DNA of 49,256 nucleotides from Mycoplasmataceae bacterium (lineage in GTDB: Bacteria; Bacillota_I; Bacilli_A; Mycoplasmatales; Mycoplasmoidaceae), in NCBI GenBank assembly GCA_031262935.1, contig JAISGU010000017.1:1-49256 (forward strand). Reading direction: 5' to 3'. A model generated the notes under the pieces. The model saw only the letters and a program-made list of their open reading frames with translations. It was not told the origin of the DNA and ran no database searches. Shown piece by piece: positions 19,746 to 30,351 of this stretch. Position 1 is the stretch's first letter. Every line of letters begins with the position of its first letter. The position numbers and the translations under genes are program-made.

Positions 19746-20114
19746 TTACACTACCTCCGGAGCTAATGAAACAATTTTCATAAAACCTTTATCTCTTAAT
19801 TCTCTAGCAACTGGTCCAAAAATACGTGTACCACGAGGAGTTTTATCTTCTTTAATAAGAACACATGCATTATCATCAAATGTAACTTTATTGCCATTCT
19901 CTCTCTTGATGCCTTTTTTTGTTCTTACAACAACAGCTAAAAACATTTGGCCTTTTTTTACACCGCTATCTGGCAAACAATCTTTAACTGATACTTTAAC
20001 AATATCACCAACATTACAGTAGTGTTGTCTAGAATTGCCTAAAATTTTAATAACACCAACTTGTCTTGCCCCACTATTATCTGCAACATTTAATCTTGTC
20101 ATGAACTGTATCAT
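19746..20114 (-). CDS. rplN: Ribosomal protein L14
   Basis: 122 residues, the invariant L14 length. Opens [20 protein letters not shown] and ends [13 protein letters not shown]. Sits at the inter-subunit face. Preceded by AGGAGG a few bases upstream of the ATG. Confidence 0.97.
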   Translation of the reverse strand: MIQFMTRLNVADNSGARQVGVIKILGNSRQHYCNVGDIVKVSVKDCLPDSGVKKGQMFLAVVVRTKKGIKRENGNKVTFDDNACVLIKEDKTPRGTRIFGPVARELRDKGFMKIVSLAPEVV

Positions 20115-20123
20115 ATTTACCTC

Positions 20124-20399
20124 CTATTTCGCCTTTAAAAGTACTTTTTCTACACGATAGAATTTAGTTTTACTAATTGGTCTTGTCTCTACGATTCTTA
20201 CTTTATCACCAATATTAGCAACGCCTTGTTCATCATGAGCATGATATTTCTTATGTGAAATTACCAATTTCTTATAACGTGGGTGCAAAAGTTTTGTTTC
20301 TACTTCAACTACGGCAGTTTTTGGCATTTTTGTCGAAACAACAATGCCTACGAAAACTTTTTTTCTTGTAGTTCTAACTATATTATTTTCTTTTTTCAT
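20124..20399 (-). CDS. rpsQ: Ribosomal protein S17
   Basis: 91 residues. OB-fold 16S binder: RKKVFVGIVVSTKMPKTAVV and HPRYKKLVISHKKYHAHDE are typical. An earlier in-frame start (20412-20414, GTG) would overlap rpmC; ATG 20397-20399 is preferred because GGAGGAG ends 5 nt before it, placed across the rpmC stop codon. Confidence 0.95.
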   Translation of the reverse strand: MKKENNIVRTTRKKVFVGIVVSTKMPKTAVVEVETKLLHPRYKKLVISHKKYHAHDEQGVANIGDKVRIVETRPISKTKFYRVEKVLLKAK

Positions 20400-20400
20400 A

Positions 20401-20859
20401 CTATGCTCCTCCACCTACGGTTTTTCTAATAATTTGTTTTTCAACTTTTTTATCCATGTGAGATTTTAATTCTTTCTTAATAATTGGTGTAGCGGCCTTT
20501 TCTTCATCTTTTTTGATTTCATTAGCAGTTATATTTTTTGCTGCATCAACTACGTGTTTTTTAGCTCCTTGTATTTGTAATGCTTGTTGAACAGAATCAG
20601 TAATTGACTTAACTTCTTTAGTTTCACGATTGTACATTGTAATACCATGTGTACCAATAGTTAGATCAATATGTCTTTGTGTTAGAATCGTCATTGCTCT
20701 AGCGATTGTTTTTCTAATTTCTTGTAATTGATTAACTTTTTCTAATTCTCCGCTTGCCATTTTAAAACGGGCTTCTAAAAGTTGAAGTTTTAGTCTCATA
20801 ATTAAAGAACATAGTTCTTCGTTAGTTTTTTGTTTTAATTCCTTATTAATGTTTCCCAT
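20401..20859 (-). CDS. rpmC: Ribosomal protein L29 with long C-terminal extension
   Basis: 152 residues against about 65 for ordinary L29. Residues 1-65 are the L29 helical hairpin (KTNEELCSLIMRLKLQLLEARF, split here at the conserved LRF-like part, and IRKTIARAMTILTQR). The remaining 85 residues are a predicted largely helical, Lys/Glu-rich extension ending in KTVGGGA. L29 lines the peptide exit, so the tail would lie on the ribosome surface near the membrane. Position between rplP and rpsQ is canonical. Confidence 0.93.
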   Translation of the reverse strand: MGNINKELKQKTNEELCSLIMRLKLQLLEARFKMASGELEKVNQLQEIRKTIARAMTILTQRHIDLTIGTHGITMYNRETKEVKSITDSVQQALQIQGAKKHVVDAAKNITANEIKKDEEKAATPIIKKELKSHMDKKVEKQIIRKTVGGGA

Positions 20860-20862
20860 AGT

Positions 20863-21393
20863 CTATCTCCTTTCAATTACGTTTGGTTCTTTAAATGTTT
20901 GTGATAATAATTTTTCAGCAACTGTTTCATTTGGTAATTGTGCTTTAGAAACTACCTTGCAGACAACGTTTAATTTGTTACCAGCTTTTCTTAAAGCTTC
21001 TTTAGCTTCTTGTTCAGGGATACCTCCCAATTCAAATAAAACTGTACCAGCTTTAACAACAGCACATTGAATTTCTGGATTACCTTTACCAGAACCCATA
21101 CGTACTTCTAGCGGTTTTTTTGTCCTTGATAATTGTGGGAAAATACGGATTCACATTTTGCCACCTGTTTTCATATATTTTGTTTGTGTTTTACTCAAAA
21201 CCACACGTGCAGCCTCTAATTGTTTATCGGTAATTCAGTTACCTGTTTTTTGTTTACCATTACAATTTCTGCCTTTTCCTTTAATTACCACTAATCCATA
21301 TTCTCCAAAAGCAACATATTTATTACCTTTAGCTTTCCCTTCATAACGTGTTCGATGTGGTTTTCGATATTTTGTTCTTTTTGGTTGCATCAT
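20863..21393 (-). CDS. rplP: Ribosomal protein L16
   Basis: 176 residues; longer than the usual 137-144 because of an insertion near residues 35-55 ([15 protein letters not shown]) and a C-terminal extension after KVVSKAQL. Core motifs: [30 protein letters not shown]. Contacts A-site tRNA. Two adjacent ATG exist (21391-21393 and 21388-21390); the first matches the family start M-L-x-PKRTK. UGA Trp occurs in WITDKQ and WIRIF. One base separates it from rpsC. Confidence 0.94.
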
Positions 21394-21394
21394 A

Positions 21395-22183
21395 TTATTC
21401 GCCTACCTTTACTGACACGCTTTTAGATGTAATTTGTACATCTTCAGATGTTTTATTTGTTCTTTCTTTTGCGTTGGTAAAATTTGTCCTTTTTCTTGTA
21501 TCTTTAAAATCACCTTTTTTTGGAACAATTTGATTGTTTAATCCTTTACCAAAAATTTCACCACGATAAATTCATACTTTGACACCAATCTTACCATAAG
21601 TCGTGTGAGCTTCTTCAATAGCGTAATCTAAATCCGCTCTTAATGTAGTCATTGGGATTACTCCTTCACTATAGCCTTCAGTTCTCGCCATTTCAACACC
21701 ACCAAGACGTCCTGAAACTTTAGTTTTAATTCCTAATGCTTTTGATGCAATTACTTTTTTAATAGCTTGTTTTTGAGCGTTTCTAAAAGAAACTCGATTT
21801 TCAATAGCGTCCGCTATTTCTCTAGCAATAATTTTTGCACTTCAAGCTATATTGTCGTATGGAATAACATTAATATTAACTTTTTTATCGCGTCCAACAA
21901 TTTTATTAATTGCAATTGTAATGGCGTTAATATTGGCACCTTCTTTACCTAACAAAGTTCCAGGTTGACCACATTGAATAAACACATTGACGTTTTTCTC
22001 TGTTCGCTCGATTTCAATACGAACAATTTGTGAACTTTTATATTGTTTTTCAATATAGTTTCTAACTTTCTCATCTTGAACAATTCATTGCGCTGTTTCT
22101 TTTGGATTTTTAGCTATCCAACGTGATTGTCAATTTTTATTTACACCGTAACGGTAACCGTTAGGATTGACTTTGTGACCCAT
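21395..22183 (-). CDS. rpsC: Ribosomal protein S3
   Basis: 262 residues. Opens [16 protein letters not shown] and has the KH-domain [10 protein letters not shown] and the [11 protein letters not shown]-type C-terminal core; the last 35 residues (Lys/Thr/Ser-rich) extend beyond a short S3. At least five UGA Trp (for example IAWSAK, KVWIYRGE) break it in the standard code, so it appears in no long standard-code frame. Its ATG overlaps the rplV stop by one base (TAATG). Confidence 0.95.
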
Positions 22184-22683
22184 TATTTTCCCTCCTTAGT
22201 AGGTGTTGTTTGTAATTTAACAACCTCTGGTTTTTTAGTTTCATTTAATTTATTTTCTTTAATATTAGTTTTAATGTTTTTGTCAATTTGTTTCGGCTTG
22301 GTTTTTTTAACTTTATATTGACTTTCAACTAAATCTTTTTGTTTTTGTTTTATATCATCGCTTAAGATTATTTCAAGATGGCTATGACGTTTTCTAATCA
22401 TATTAGCTGAACCTTTAGCACGTGGTAAGCTACGTTTAATTGTCGTCCCTTGGTTAGCTGTAATAAAATAAACATAAAGAGCTTCCCCTCGCATTTGGTG
22501 ATTATTAGTAGCATTAGCTATTGCACTATTTAAAAGTTTTTTAATAATACTAGCAGTTTTCTTCTCAACGTTATCTAACAAAACTAACGCTTGAGTAATG
22601 CTTTTGTTACGTATTAAATTACAAATAAGATTAGCTTTCCTAGCTGATACATGAACATTTTTTTGAATTACTCTACATTTCAT
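22183..22683 (-). CDS. rplV: Ribosomal protein L22 with C-terminal extension
   Basis: 166 residues against about 110. The core includes VHVSARKANLICNLIRNKS and the tunnel hairpin SLPRAKGSANMIRKRHSHLEII. The last 50 residues are Lys-rich and hydrophilic (KKTKPKQIDKNIK). L22 reaches from the exit rim into the tunnel; the tail would emerge at the surface near L29 and L23, which are also extended here. Confidence 0.94.
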   Translation of the reverse strand: MKCRVIQKNVHVSARKANLICNLIRNKSITQALVLLDNVEKKTASIIKKLLNSAIANATNNHQMRGEALYVYFITANQGTTIKRSLPRAKGSANMIRKRHSHLEIILSDDIKQKQKDLVESQYKVKKTKPKQIDKNIKTNIKENKLNETKKPEVVKLQTTPTKEGK

Positions 22684-22692
22684 ACATTACCT

Positions 22693-23001
22693 CTACTTAG
22701 CCACTGGTGCAGTTGATTCCTTTGCAGCATCTTCAGCTTTGTTATTAGATGAATGTTGTTTGAATGTCCTTGTTGGCACAAATTCACCAAGTTTGTGCCC
22801 AACCATATCCTCAGTTACATAAACATTAATGAATGATTTGCCATTATAAACGCTAAAGTTTAGACCAACAAATTCTGGGAAGATTGCGCTTCTACGTGAT
22901 CAAGTTTTAATTGGTTTTTTGCTATTTTCTTGTTTTGCAACTTGTACTTTTTTTAATAAGCTTTTATCAACAAAAGCACCTTTTTTACTACTTCTAGACA
23001 T
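22693..23001 (-). CDS. rpsS: Ribosomal protein S19
   Basis: 102 residues. Opens [18 protein letters not shown]; core [37 protein letters not shown]. The last 15 residues ([13 protein letters not shown]) are an acidic/Ala tail slightly longer than usual. UGA Trp at TWSRR. The ATG overlaps the rplB stop by one base. Confidence 0.95.
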
Positions 23002-23840
23002 TATTTACCATTCCTTCTTCTAATAATTAGAGCTGTAGAAGATTTTTTATATCTTCTTGTCTTAACGCCCATGTGTCGTTTACCTCAAGGGGTTCTTGGA
23101 GCATCATATCCCACTGGTTGTCGACCTTCACCACCTCCGTGAGGATGGTCATTAGGGTTCATCGCTGAACCACGAACTGTTGGTCTAATTCCTAATTTGC
23201 GGCTTCTACCAGCCTTGCCAAGGTTAACTAAATTATGGTTTTCATTACTTACAGCACCGATTGTTGCACGACAATCATTTAAAATTTTTCTAACTTCTCC
23301 ACTTGATAACTTGACAATCATGTACTTTCCAGTTTCATCTTTTCCTAACACTTGAGCTGAACTACCGGCGCTTCTTACGAGTTGTCCTCCTTTATGAGGC
23401 ATAATTTCGATGTTGTGCACGAATGTACCTTCAGGAATATTCTTTAGCAACATTGCATTACCAACTTTAATATCTACCTTATCTGCCGAGATAATCTCGT
23501 CACCAATTTTAATTCCTTGCGGGGTAAGGATATAAGACTTAGTCCCATTTTCATAAACAATTAAAGAAATAAATGCAGTTCTATTTGGATCATATTCAAT
23601 TGTTTTAATAGTTGCTTTTAGTGGATTTTTTCTAGAGAAATCAATTTCACGATATTGTCTTTTTTGACGTCCACCTTGATGCCTTGTAGTAATTACACCA
23701 CGGTTATTCCTCCCTGATTGATTATGAATTGAATGGATTAATGATTTTTCGGGAGTGTCAGTAGTTAAATGTTTTTTGTAATCGACCAAAACAGTCGTTC
23801 TTCTACCTTTGCTTCTCGCTTTAATATATTTAACAGCCAT
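23001..23840 (-). CDS. rplB: Ribosomal protein L2
   Basis: 279 residues, normal length. Peptidyl-transferase-centre protein; [24 protein letters not shown] and the invariant [19 protein letters not shown] (its His belongs to the essential L2 loop) are all present. UGA Trp at 23085 in TPWGKR. Ends [14 protein letters not shown]. Confidence 0.97.
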
Positions 23841-24625
23841 TATTTTTCCTCCTTAATAAGTTTTAATGAATCAAGATTATTGTTAAGGTTATCATCTGGC
23901 ATAGCCTTCAAATATTTTTTACCATCATCTGTTTTTGTAACCATCAAAAAGTTATCTTGCTTACCAACAACATACAAATGCGTCTGGGTTAAAATTTCCT
24001 CAATAATATCTTTGGTTTTAATAATTTCCCCTTTAGATGTTTGAAATTCTGTATGATCTTTATTAACAGCCACCAATTCAACAATGAAATCGTTTGCCGA
24101 TGAAGTCGATGCTTTTGAAATAATTTTTTTCTTCTCACCAGATTTTGAAGAAACTTTTAATAATTCCTCATAGATTGTTTTAGCGTCTAATTGTGTGTGA
24201 ACATTTTTTTGCTTTTCACCAGAAACTTTTTTAGTGTGTGCTTTTTTAATAACTTCTTTTTTAGTAACCTCTGTCTTTTTTGTTTCTTTGGTTGCTGTTG
24301 GTTTTACTTCAGTAGATACTTTTTTTGTTGCTTCGCTATTTGTATTATTTGCAATATCACTACCAATAGGTAAAGTAACATAAGCTAGCTTAATTAATTT
24401 AGAAAATCCTGGTTTTAGTGTTCCAGTTCTAACTTTTGCTGATTTTCTTATTTGTGTAGCGATTTTAGATGGTTTAATACCATAAATTGATTCGAAAGCA
24501 ATAGCAATTGCATATTTATTTGCTTTGATGTCAACTTCAAAAGCATATTTTTTACTTTCACCATTTGCAAATGAATATGTTTTTTCAGTATGTATTGGTT
24601 TTAAAATTATTCTTGTGAATTCCAT
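23840..24625 (-). CDS. rplW: Ribosomal protein L23 with large extra C-terminal domain
   Basis: 261 residues against about 95. Residues 1-95 are L23 ([37 protein letters not shown]). From about 100-150 comes a Thr/Lys/Glu linker, then a domain of about 105 residues ([20 protein letters not shown], later [17 protein letters not shown] and [10 protein letters not shown]) that looks folded and that I do not recognise. L23 is the docking site for trigger factor and SRP at the tunnel exit. Start ATG 24623-24625 is favoured over the in-frame upstream ATG at 24644-24646, which would overlap rplD. One-base overlap with rplB. Confidence 0.92.
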   Translation of the reverse strand: MEFTRIILKPIHTEKTYSFANGESKKYAFEVDIKANKYAIAIAFESIYGIKPSKIATQIRKSAKVRTGTLKPGFSKLIKLAYVTLPIGSDIANNTNSEATKKVSTEVKPTATKETKKTEVTKKEVIKKAHTKKVSGEKQKNVHTQLDAKTIYEELLKVSSKSGEKKKIISKASTSSANDFIVELVAVNKDHTEFQTSKGEIIKTKDIIEEILTQTHLYVVGKQDNFLMVTKTDDGKKYLKAMPDDNLNNNLDSLKLIKEEK

Positions 24626-24626
24626 A

Positions 24627-25259
24627 TTATCCCACCACCTTTGCAAGAGTATTTAAAGCTGTTTGTTGAGAAATAACAAAATTTGCATGAACAACATCTT
24701 TAGTAGACACTTGATTTGATTTTTTAGCAATAACTTTAAAAATATTTCGGCAAGATTTACTAATATTTTCGGATTTTTCATTATTCAAAACAAACAAGAT
24801 TTTTTTGCCATTAATTTTTAATTGTTTCAATAAAGAGACAATTGCTTTAGTTGAAGGCTTGTCCATGTTTTTATCTTCTAGAACGTACATGGCGTTTTTA
24901 TTGATTTTGTCATTAATAGCATTCACTAGAGCAAGTTTTGTAATTTTGCTATTAATGTATTTTTTATAATTTCTAACTGGTTTTGGACCAAATACAACAC
25001 CACCACCTACATAGTGAGGGTTTCTAATCGAACCTTGACGAGCATTACCTGTATGTTTTTGTGCAAATGGTTTTTTACCTCCACCACGAACTTCACCTTT
25101 TGTTAACGTTGAATGTGTACCTTGTCTTTTACCAGCGTTTTCTGCAATAATGGCATCGAACACAACTTGACTATTTGCTTTTTTAACTTCAAAACTTTTA
25201 GCAACATCCATATCACCAATTGTTTTACCAGAAAGATCTATCATTTTAATTTTTTCCAT
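24627..25259 (-). CDS. rplD: Ribosomal protein L4
   Basis: 210 residues, normal length. The extended loop GKRQGTHSTLTKGEVRGGGK and KPFAQKHTGNARQGSIRNPH reaches the tunnel constriction. L4 represses the S10 operon in some bacteria; whether it binds the rpsJ leader here is unknown. Located between rplC and rplW. Confidence 0.96.
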   Translation of the reverse strand: MEKIKMIDLSGKTIGDMDVAKSFEVKKANSQVVFDAIIAENAGKRQGTHSTLTKGEVRGGGKKPFAQKHTGNARQGSIRNPHYVGGGVVFGPKPVRNYKKYINSKITKLALVNAINDKINKNAMYVLEDKNMDKPSTKAIVSLLKQLKINGKKILFVLNNEKSENISKSCRNIFKVIAKKSNQVSTKDVVHANFVISQQTALNTLAKVVG

Positions 25260-25267
25260 AATCCCTC

Positions 25268-26113
25268 CTATTTTTTAACCTCTGTTGGAGCTTTCTTTGC
25301 TTCCGCTTCTTTTGCTTTAGCTTTAGCAGCAGCTTCAGCGGCTTTTTTTGCTTCTTCAGCTTTTGCTGCAGCTTCTTCTTCTTTTTGTGCAGTTTCATTA
25401 GCAGCGTGTAAAGCTTCTTTGTCTTCAAGGTTTTCGTTTTGTTTTAAAATTTCTTCTTGTAATTCCTTGGTGATAATTTGATACTCAAATTTCTTACCTT
25501 TCATTTTCTTAGAAGTTTTAATTGTTACAACACATCCTACAGGGCCAGGAATTGCACCAAGAATTAAAATCAAATTTCTTTTAAGGATAGTATCAACAAC
25601 AACTAAATTTTGAATCGTTACTAATTCATGACCGTAATGACCAGACATCTTCTTGCCTTTTGGTACTCTTTGTGGAGCACTGCCACCACGTCCAAAAGCC
25701 ACTGATCCTTGGAATCTATGTGGGAACCCCGCACCATGACTTAATGGGCCAATTTTAAAGTTTCATCTAGCAATTGCTCCAGTAAATCCACGACCACGAG
25801 TTAACCCTTGTACATCGACATATTCACCTTTAGTAAAAATGTCAACCTTGATATCGTCACCAACTTTCAAATTGGTAATTTCTGGGAATGTTTTAATGTG
25901 TCGCTTTACATTACTTCCGACTTTTTTAAATATTCCAGCGTGCGCTTTATTAACTTTCTTTTCATCAACATCGCTATAACCGACTTTAACAGCATTAGTT
26001 TTTACTTCCAACACTTTATTTGGTTCGCAATGAACAACAGTAATTGGTAATGTCTTACCATTTACATCAAATAACTGAATCATCCCTATTTTTGTTCCAA
26101 GAATATATTTCAT
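25268..26113 (-). CDS. rplC: Ribosomal protein L3 with helical C-terminal tail
   Basis: 281 residues against about 210. Core: [57 protein letters not shown]. The last 70 residues are a highly charged Ala/Glu/Lys helix ([20 protein letters not shown]), likely a single long solvent-exposed helix or coiled coil. UGA Trp at 25763 (ARWNFK). Second gene of the operon, 15 bases after rpsJ. Confidence 0.94.
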
Positions 26114-26128
26114 AACTTATCTCCAATC

Positions 26129-26434
26129 CTATAACTTGATTTGGATTTCTACTCCTGAAGGGATTACCAAACGTCTTAAAGCGTCAATTGTTTGAGCATT
26201 AGTTCTACTTAAAACAATTAGACGTTTATGAGTTCTTCTTTCAAATTGTTCCATAGCAGGTTTATCTACATGTACTGAACGACATATGGTAAAAATTTCC
26301 TTCTTTGTAGGAAGGGGAACTGGTCCTTTAATGCCACAGTTACAATTTCTTGCGACTTCGATTATTTTCTTAACTGATTTATCCAATAAATCGTGGTCAT
26401 AAGAAAATAATTTAATTTTTAATTCTTGATTCAT
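26129..26434 (-). CDS. rpsJ: Ribosomal protein S10
   Basis: 101 residues, normal. First gene of the S10 operon; also the NusE partner of NusB in antitermination. Diagnostic: KLFSYDHDLLDKSVKKI, GPVPLPTKKEIFTI, FERRTHKRLI. Preceded by a leader with a hairpin (26504-26535) and promoter-like boxes. Confidence 0.97.
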   Translation of the reverse strand: MNQELKIKLFSYDHDLLDKSVKKIIEVARNCNCGIKGPVPLPTKKEIFTICRSVHVDKPAMEQFERRTHKRLIVLSRTNAQTIDALRRLVIPSGVEIQIKL

Positions 26435-26503
26435 TATTTTTTGTTGTCCTCTCTTGATGAAAAGTCAAATCAATTGTTAATCCTATTATTAATTTCTAGT
26501 TAC

Positions 26504-26567
26504 CCGATACACGACAACACTTTTTGGTGTATCGGCAATCTATAAATAAAAATAGTCATTAATAATA
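26504..26567 (-). promoter_or_regulatory. S10 operon promoter and leader hairpin
   Basis: On the minus strand an extended -10 (TG-T-TATTAT) lies at 26562-26567; a second candidate, TATAGA, lies nearer the hairpin. The hairpin CCGATACAC / GTGTATCGG (26504-26512 with 26527-26535) has 9 perfect pairs and a 14-nt loop, and lies about 70 nt upstream of rpsJ. It has no U run, so a leader structure is more likely than a terminator. Confidence 0.45.
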
Positions 26568-26649
26568 ACACATTTTGATGGAAAATAAATATTTTATTTA
26601 TTAATGTAATTGTTTATACTTAATAGATAAATTAATCAAGGAGAAAAAA

Positions 26650-27018
26650 ATGGCTTTTATTTCAAACGCTGAAAGACAAAAGACTTCAAAAAAAATATAT
26701 AAAGGTTTTGGATTCAAAAAATGATGAATCTTTACAACTTTATTAATAGGTATCGCTGCAATGGTGTTCTTAATTTTAGGAGTTGTAGGTGTTTATACCA
26801 TCAACAGGGTTGATAGCCCTGTATTCTCATACATTGCATTAGTAGTAATTATTGTGGCAGGATTATTCTTTATTGTATCAGTTGTTCTTGTGTTAACACT
26901 ACCAAGCCCACAAAAAACAACAAGCAGAGTTCTTAAATTAACTTCTAGTGCAATCCCAGGAAAAAGAACAAATAAGAATACTTCTAAGATTGCAAAAAAA
27001 CGTTTAAACGCTGAATAA
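26650..27018 (+). CDS. Small two-helix membrane protein, unknown
   Basis: 122 residues. A basic, soluble N-terminus (about 1-25), two long hydrophobic segments (about 27-52 and 60-88), then a Lys/Arg/Ser/Thr-rich C-terminal tail of about 35 residues. Two UGA Trp (KKWWIF) make the true start ATG 26650, with AAGGAG 6-7 nt upstream; the ATG at 26761 would remove half of the first helix. TATACT at 26615-26620 is a possible -10. Divergent from the S10 operon and followed by a terminator. I do not recognise the family. Confidence 0.75.
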
Positions 27019-27038
27019 AAACAATCAAATTAAAATTA

Positions 27039-27063
27039 GATTACCGTAAGGTAATCTTTTTTT
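27039..27063 (+). terminator. Rho-independent terminator
   Basis: GATTACC, loop GTAA, GGTAATC, then a run of seven T, 21 bases after the small membrane protein gene. Confidence 0.85.
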
Positions 27064-27089
27064 ACAATAGTTTTAATATATACCACCCT

Positions 27090-27095
27090 TATAAT
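27090..27095 (+). promoter_or_regulatory. -10 box of the phosphatase-kinase-pgi operon
   Basis: TATAAT with the predicted start about 6 nt before the ATG at 27108. No Shine-Dalgarno sequence. Confidence 0.5.
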
Positions 27096-27107
27096 TAACC
27101 AATAAAT

Positions 27108-27890
27108 ATGTCTGATCGTTTTATCTTTAATTTATCTTCATCAACAGCTAAGGGATTAAGGTCAACAAATGAAGACGCTCATTGAGTTGGCACTAATAAA
27201 AAGAATCAATGTCTAGCAATTGTTTGTGATGGTATTGGTAGCCAAGATGATAGTCAAATTGCTTCTTTAATTACTGTCGATGTTTTTAAAAAACTTTTTT
27301 TAAAACGTTCGTTTATTTGTAATGGGGAAAAGTTTTTCAAACGTTGTCTAGAAAAAGCATATAAAGCCATTAGTAAACAATCAACTAGTAATTTAAATAA
27401 TAAGAAAATTGGCACAACATTAGTAATGATTCTAATTACTGGCAACAAAGGAGAAGTATACAATCTTGGTGATTCAAGATTGTATGATTACTCATTAGAA
27501 GATAATCAATGAACACAAATCACACAAGACCATAATCTTTATAACCATTTTGTTAATATGAAAGAAAAAGATCCCAGTATTGATATTAATAAACTTTGTT
27601 TAAATTACAAAGATCAATTATTTGCATTAACAAAATGTTTGGAAAGCAATGGAAATACACATCACGATTGAGACAAATTTAAAATCGAATTACATGAAGG
27701 TGATGTGATATTTTTAGCAACTGATGGTGTTTATTATTTCATTAAACCAGAACAAGTTAATGAGATTATTAAACGTTGTAGTAATAATTTTGAAACAGTT
27801 GCTAAAAATATCATTGATGTTGCACTTGCAAATAAAAGTAATGATAATTTAACAGCAATCGTTGTTGAGTGTTTAAAAGATAATGGATAA
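27108..27890 (+). CDS. prpC: PP2C-family serine/threonine phosphatase
   Basis: 260 residues, a metal-dependent phosphatase that reverses Ser/Thr phosphorylation. PP2C motifs in order: STNEDAHW, VCDGIGSQDD, GTTLV, LGDSRLYDY, TQDHNL, FLATDGVYY, SNDNLTAIVV; the metal-binding Asp residues are all present. Several UGA Trp (NEDAHW, DNQW, HDWD) interrupt it under the standard code. The stop overlaps the start of the kinase gene by 8 nt, so the phosphatase/kinase pair is translationally coupled, as in other Firmicutes. Confidence 0.92.
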
Positions 27891-29061
27891 GAAAGAAATT
27901 AAACCTATTGTTTATCAGATTAACGATTTAGTGTTAAATCGTTATCGTATTACTGATGATTTTAAAAAAAATAAAGATAAAGGTTTGCATGGCGGAATGG
28001 GTTCAACCATTTATAAAGCTGAAGACATCACTGTAAAAAGCACAGATTACTTTGATAACAAGAATAAAACTGTCGCTATCAAAGTAATTAATCGTGCTAA
28101 TAGTGATGTAAACTTTAACGATGAAGAATGAACAAAGATGTTAGATGAATGTGTCACCAGCCAAAGAGTGGCTAATAAACCTAATATCGTCAATACTTTT
28201 GATGTCCAAAAAGTAAATAATGGTAACACCATCATTATTGTGATGGAATTCATTGATGGTATTTCATTAAGAGACTACATTAACGAAAAAGGAATCTTAC
28301 AAGTAAAAGAAGCTGTTTATATTTTTGAGAAAATGTTAAATGCCATTAAAGTCTTACACAATTTTAAAGAAAAAATCATTCACCGCGATTTAAAGCCAGA
28401 AAACATTATGTTAACAAGAGATTTAATGAATGTTAAATTAATTGATTTTGGTATTTCAACCGTTAGAGCAACCGATGATAAGATTTTAACATACGAAGGA
28501 ACAACGCTTGGAACACCTCCATATATATCTCCTGATTTTTATAGAATGTGTCAAGAGAAAGATAAAACTACTAAATCGAAATACATTACTGAACAATTTG
28601 ATTTTTTCGCACTAGGTGTAATATTTTATGAAATGCTAATGGGAGAAAAACCTTTTGTTAATAAATCTAAAAATGAGAATGACATTATTAAAGTTCCTTA
28701 TACATATGATCCAATCCCTATTAGCAATGTAAGAAGTGATATCTCACCTGCACTTGATAATATCATTTTCAAATGTTTAGCCACTAAAAGTAATGATTTG
28801 CAATATCGATATAACAATGTTGATGAGATATTAAAGGATTTACACTCATATATTGAAAACCCTAATAAATCTTTTTATCAAAAATTGATCAAGCCTAAAA
28901 ATAAAAGAACTTTACAACTCGCAGATATTTTTAATGTTGAAAAAGAAAAACAACGTTTACGTTTTTATAATCAAAAATGGTTCTATTGATTAATATTTTC
29001 TGTAACAATAGTCATTTCGATTATTTCAATTGTACTTATAATCTTACACGAGATTAAATAA
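27883..29061 (+). CDS. prkC: Membrane Ser/Thr protein kinase without PASTA domains
   Basis: 392 residues. Glycine-rich loop GGMGSTIYKA, Lys68 in VAIKVI, catalytic Asp169 in HRDLKPEN, Asp188 in DFGIS and an activation-segment end GTPPYISPD (SPD instead of the usual APE/SPE). After the kinase domain and a basic juxtamembrane part, a single membrane helix (about 367-388) ends the protein with only a few residues outside. Cell-wall-sensing PASTA repeats of Firmicute PrkC are absent, as expected in a wall-less cell. UGA Trp at the kinase N-lobe (EEWTK) and before the helix (FYWLI). Confidence 0.92.
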
Positions 29062-29068
29062 ATACCAT

Positions 29069-30349
29069 ATGTTCAAATTCAATACAAAATATGTAGTTAA
29101 TAAAATTACGAATTTAAAAAAATATCAAGTTTCTATTAATACTATTGTTAAGAAGATTAATTTGGGTTCATTAGAAGGGACAGAAATGATGGGTTGGGTT
29201 GATTTAATTGAAAATTACAACAGTCATGAATTATTACTGATGAAGAAAAAAGCTATTGAATGACAAAAATTAAATCTTAAATATATTGTTGTTGTAGGCA
29301 TTGGCGGTAGTTATGTTGGTGTTAGAGCCGCAATTGATATGTGTTGTGGTTCATATAATGAGAAAACACCAGAAATATTATGAGTTCATAATATAGCTGC
29401 TAGTTATTTGTTGCCATTATTAAAAAAAATACATAATAGTAAATTTGCTATTATTGTTAATTCTAAATCAGGCACAACGCTTGAACCAGCTTTAGGATTT
29501 AGATTATTTAGAGAGCAATTGCAAAAAAATGTAGGCATTAGCAAATTACATAAATACATTGTTGCTGTTACTGATTATGAAAAAGGCACATTACATGATT
29601 TTGCAAAGCATAATCACATTACTACATTCGGATTAGCGAATGATATTGGTGGTAGATTCTCAACATTGACTGCCGTTGGCATGTTTTTAATGATTGTTAA
29701 AGGTTTAAATCCGTTGAAAATTTTACAAGGAGCTAAACAAGCACGGAAAGATTGTGAAAGCGACAATCTTTCAAGGAACTCTGCCTATTTATATGCTTGT
29801 TACCGGCACTATCTCTACAACTTTAGACATTTGTCAATTGAAAATTTTATTGTCTATGAACCTTGTTTAGAGTTTGTTGGAAAAATGTGACAACAAATTT
29901 TCGGAGAAAGCGAAGGCAAAGAACACAAAGCATTATTCCCTGCGCTAAGTCTTTTCACAACGGATTTACATTCGATGGGACAATATTTCCAAGAAGGAAC
30001 TAGAAACTTTTTTGAAACAACATTAATTGTTAATAAACCTCGGTATGACATAGTTCTTAAAATACATGACGACAACGATAAACTAAAATATTTAAATAAT
30101 AAATCAATAGATTTTGTTAACAGAAAAGCATTTGAAGGCACAATTGAAGCACATACAAAATTGGGTAAAGTCAATAATTTTGTTTTAGAAATTGATTATG
30201 CTGATGAATGACATTTTGGTTATTTATTCTATTGATTTGCAACCGCCGTTACTATTAGCGGCTATTTATTAAAAATAAACCCATTCAATCAACCAGGTGT
30301 TGAAACTTATAAAAACAACATGTTTAAATTATTAGGAAGAAAAAAATAA
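29069..30349 (+). CDS. pgi: Glucose-6-phosphate isomerase
   Basis: 426 residues, short bacterial form. Converts glucose-6-phosphate to fructose-6-phosphate. Visible: [59 protein letters not shown] and the late [11 protein letters not shown] with the catalytic Lys. Seven bases after the kinase stop, in the same operon; convergent with the ptsG operon. UGA Trp at IEWQKL, ILWVHN, KMWQQ and in ADEWHF/FYWFA. Confidence 0.95.
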
Positions 30350-30351
30350 AC

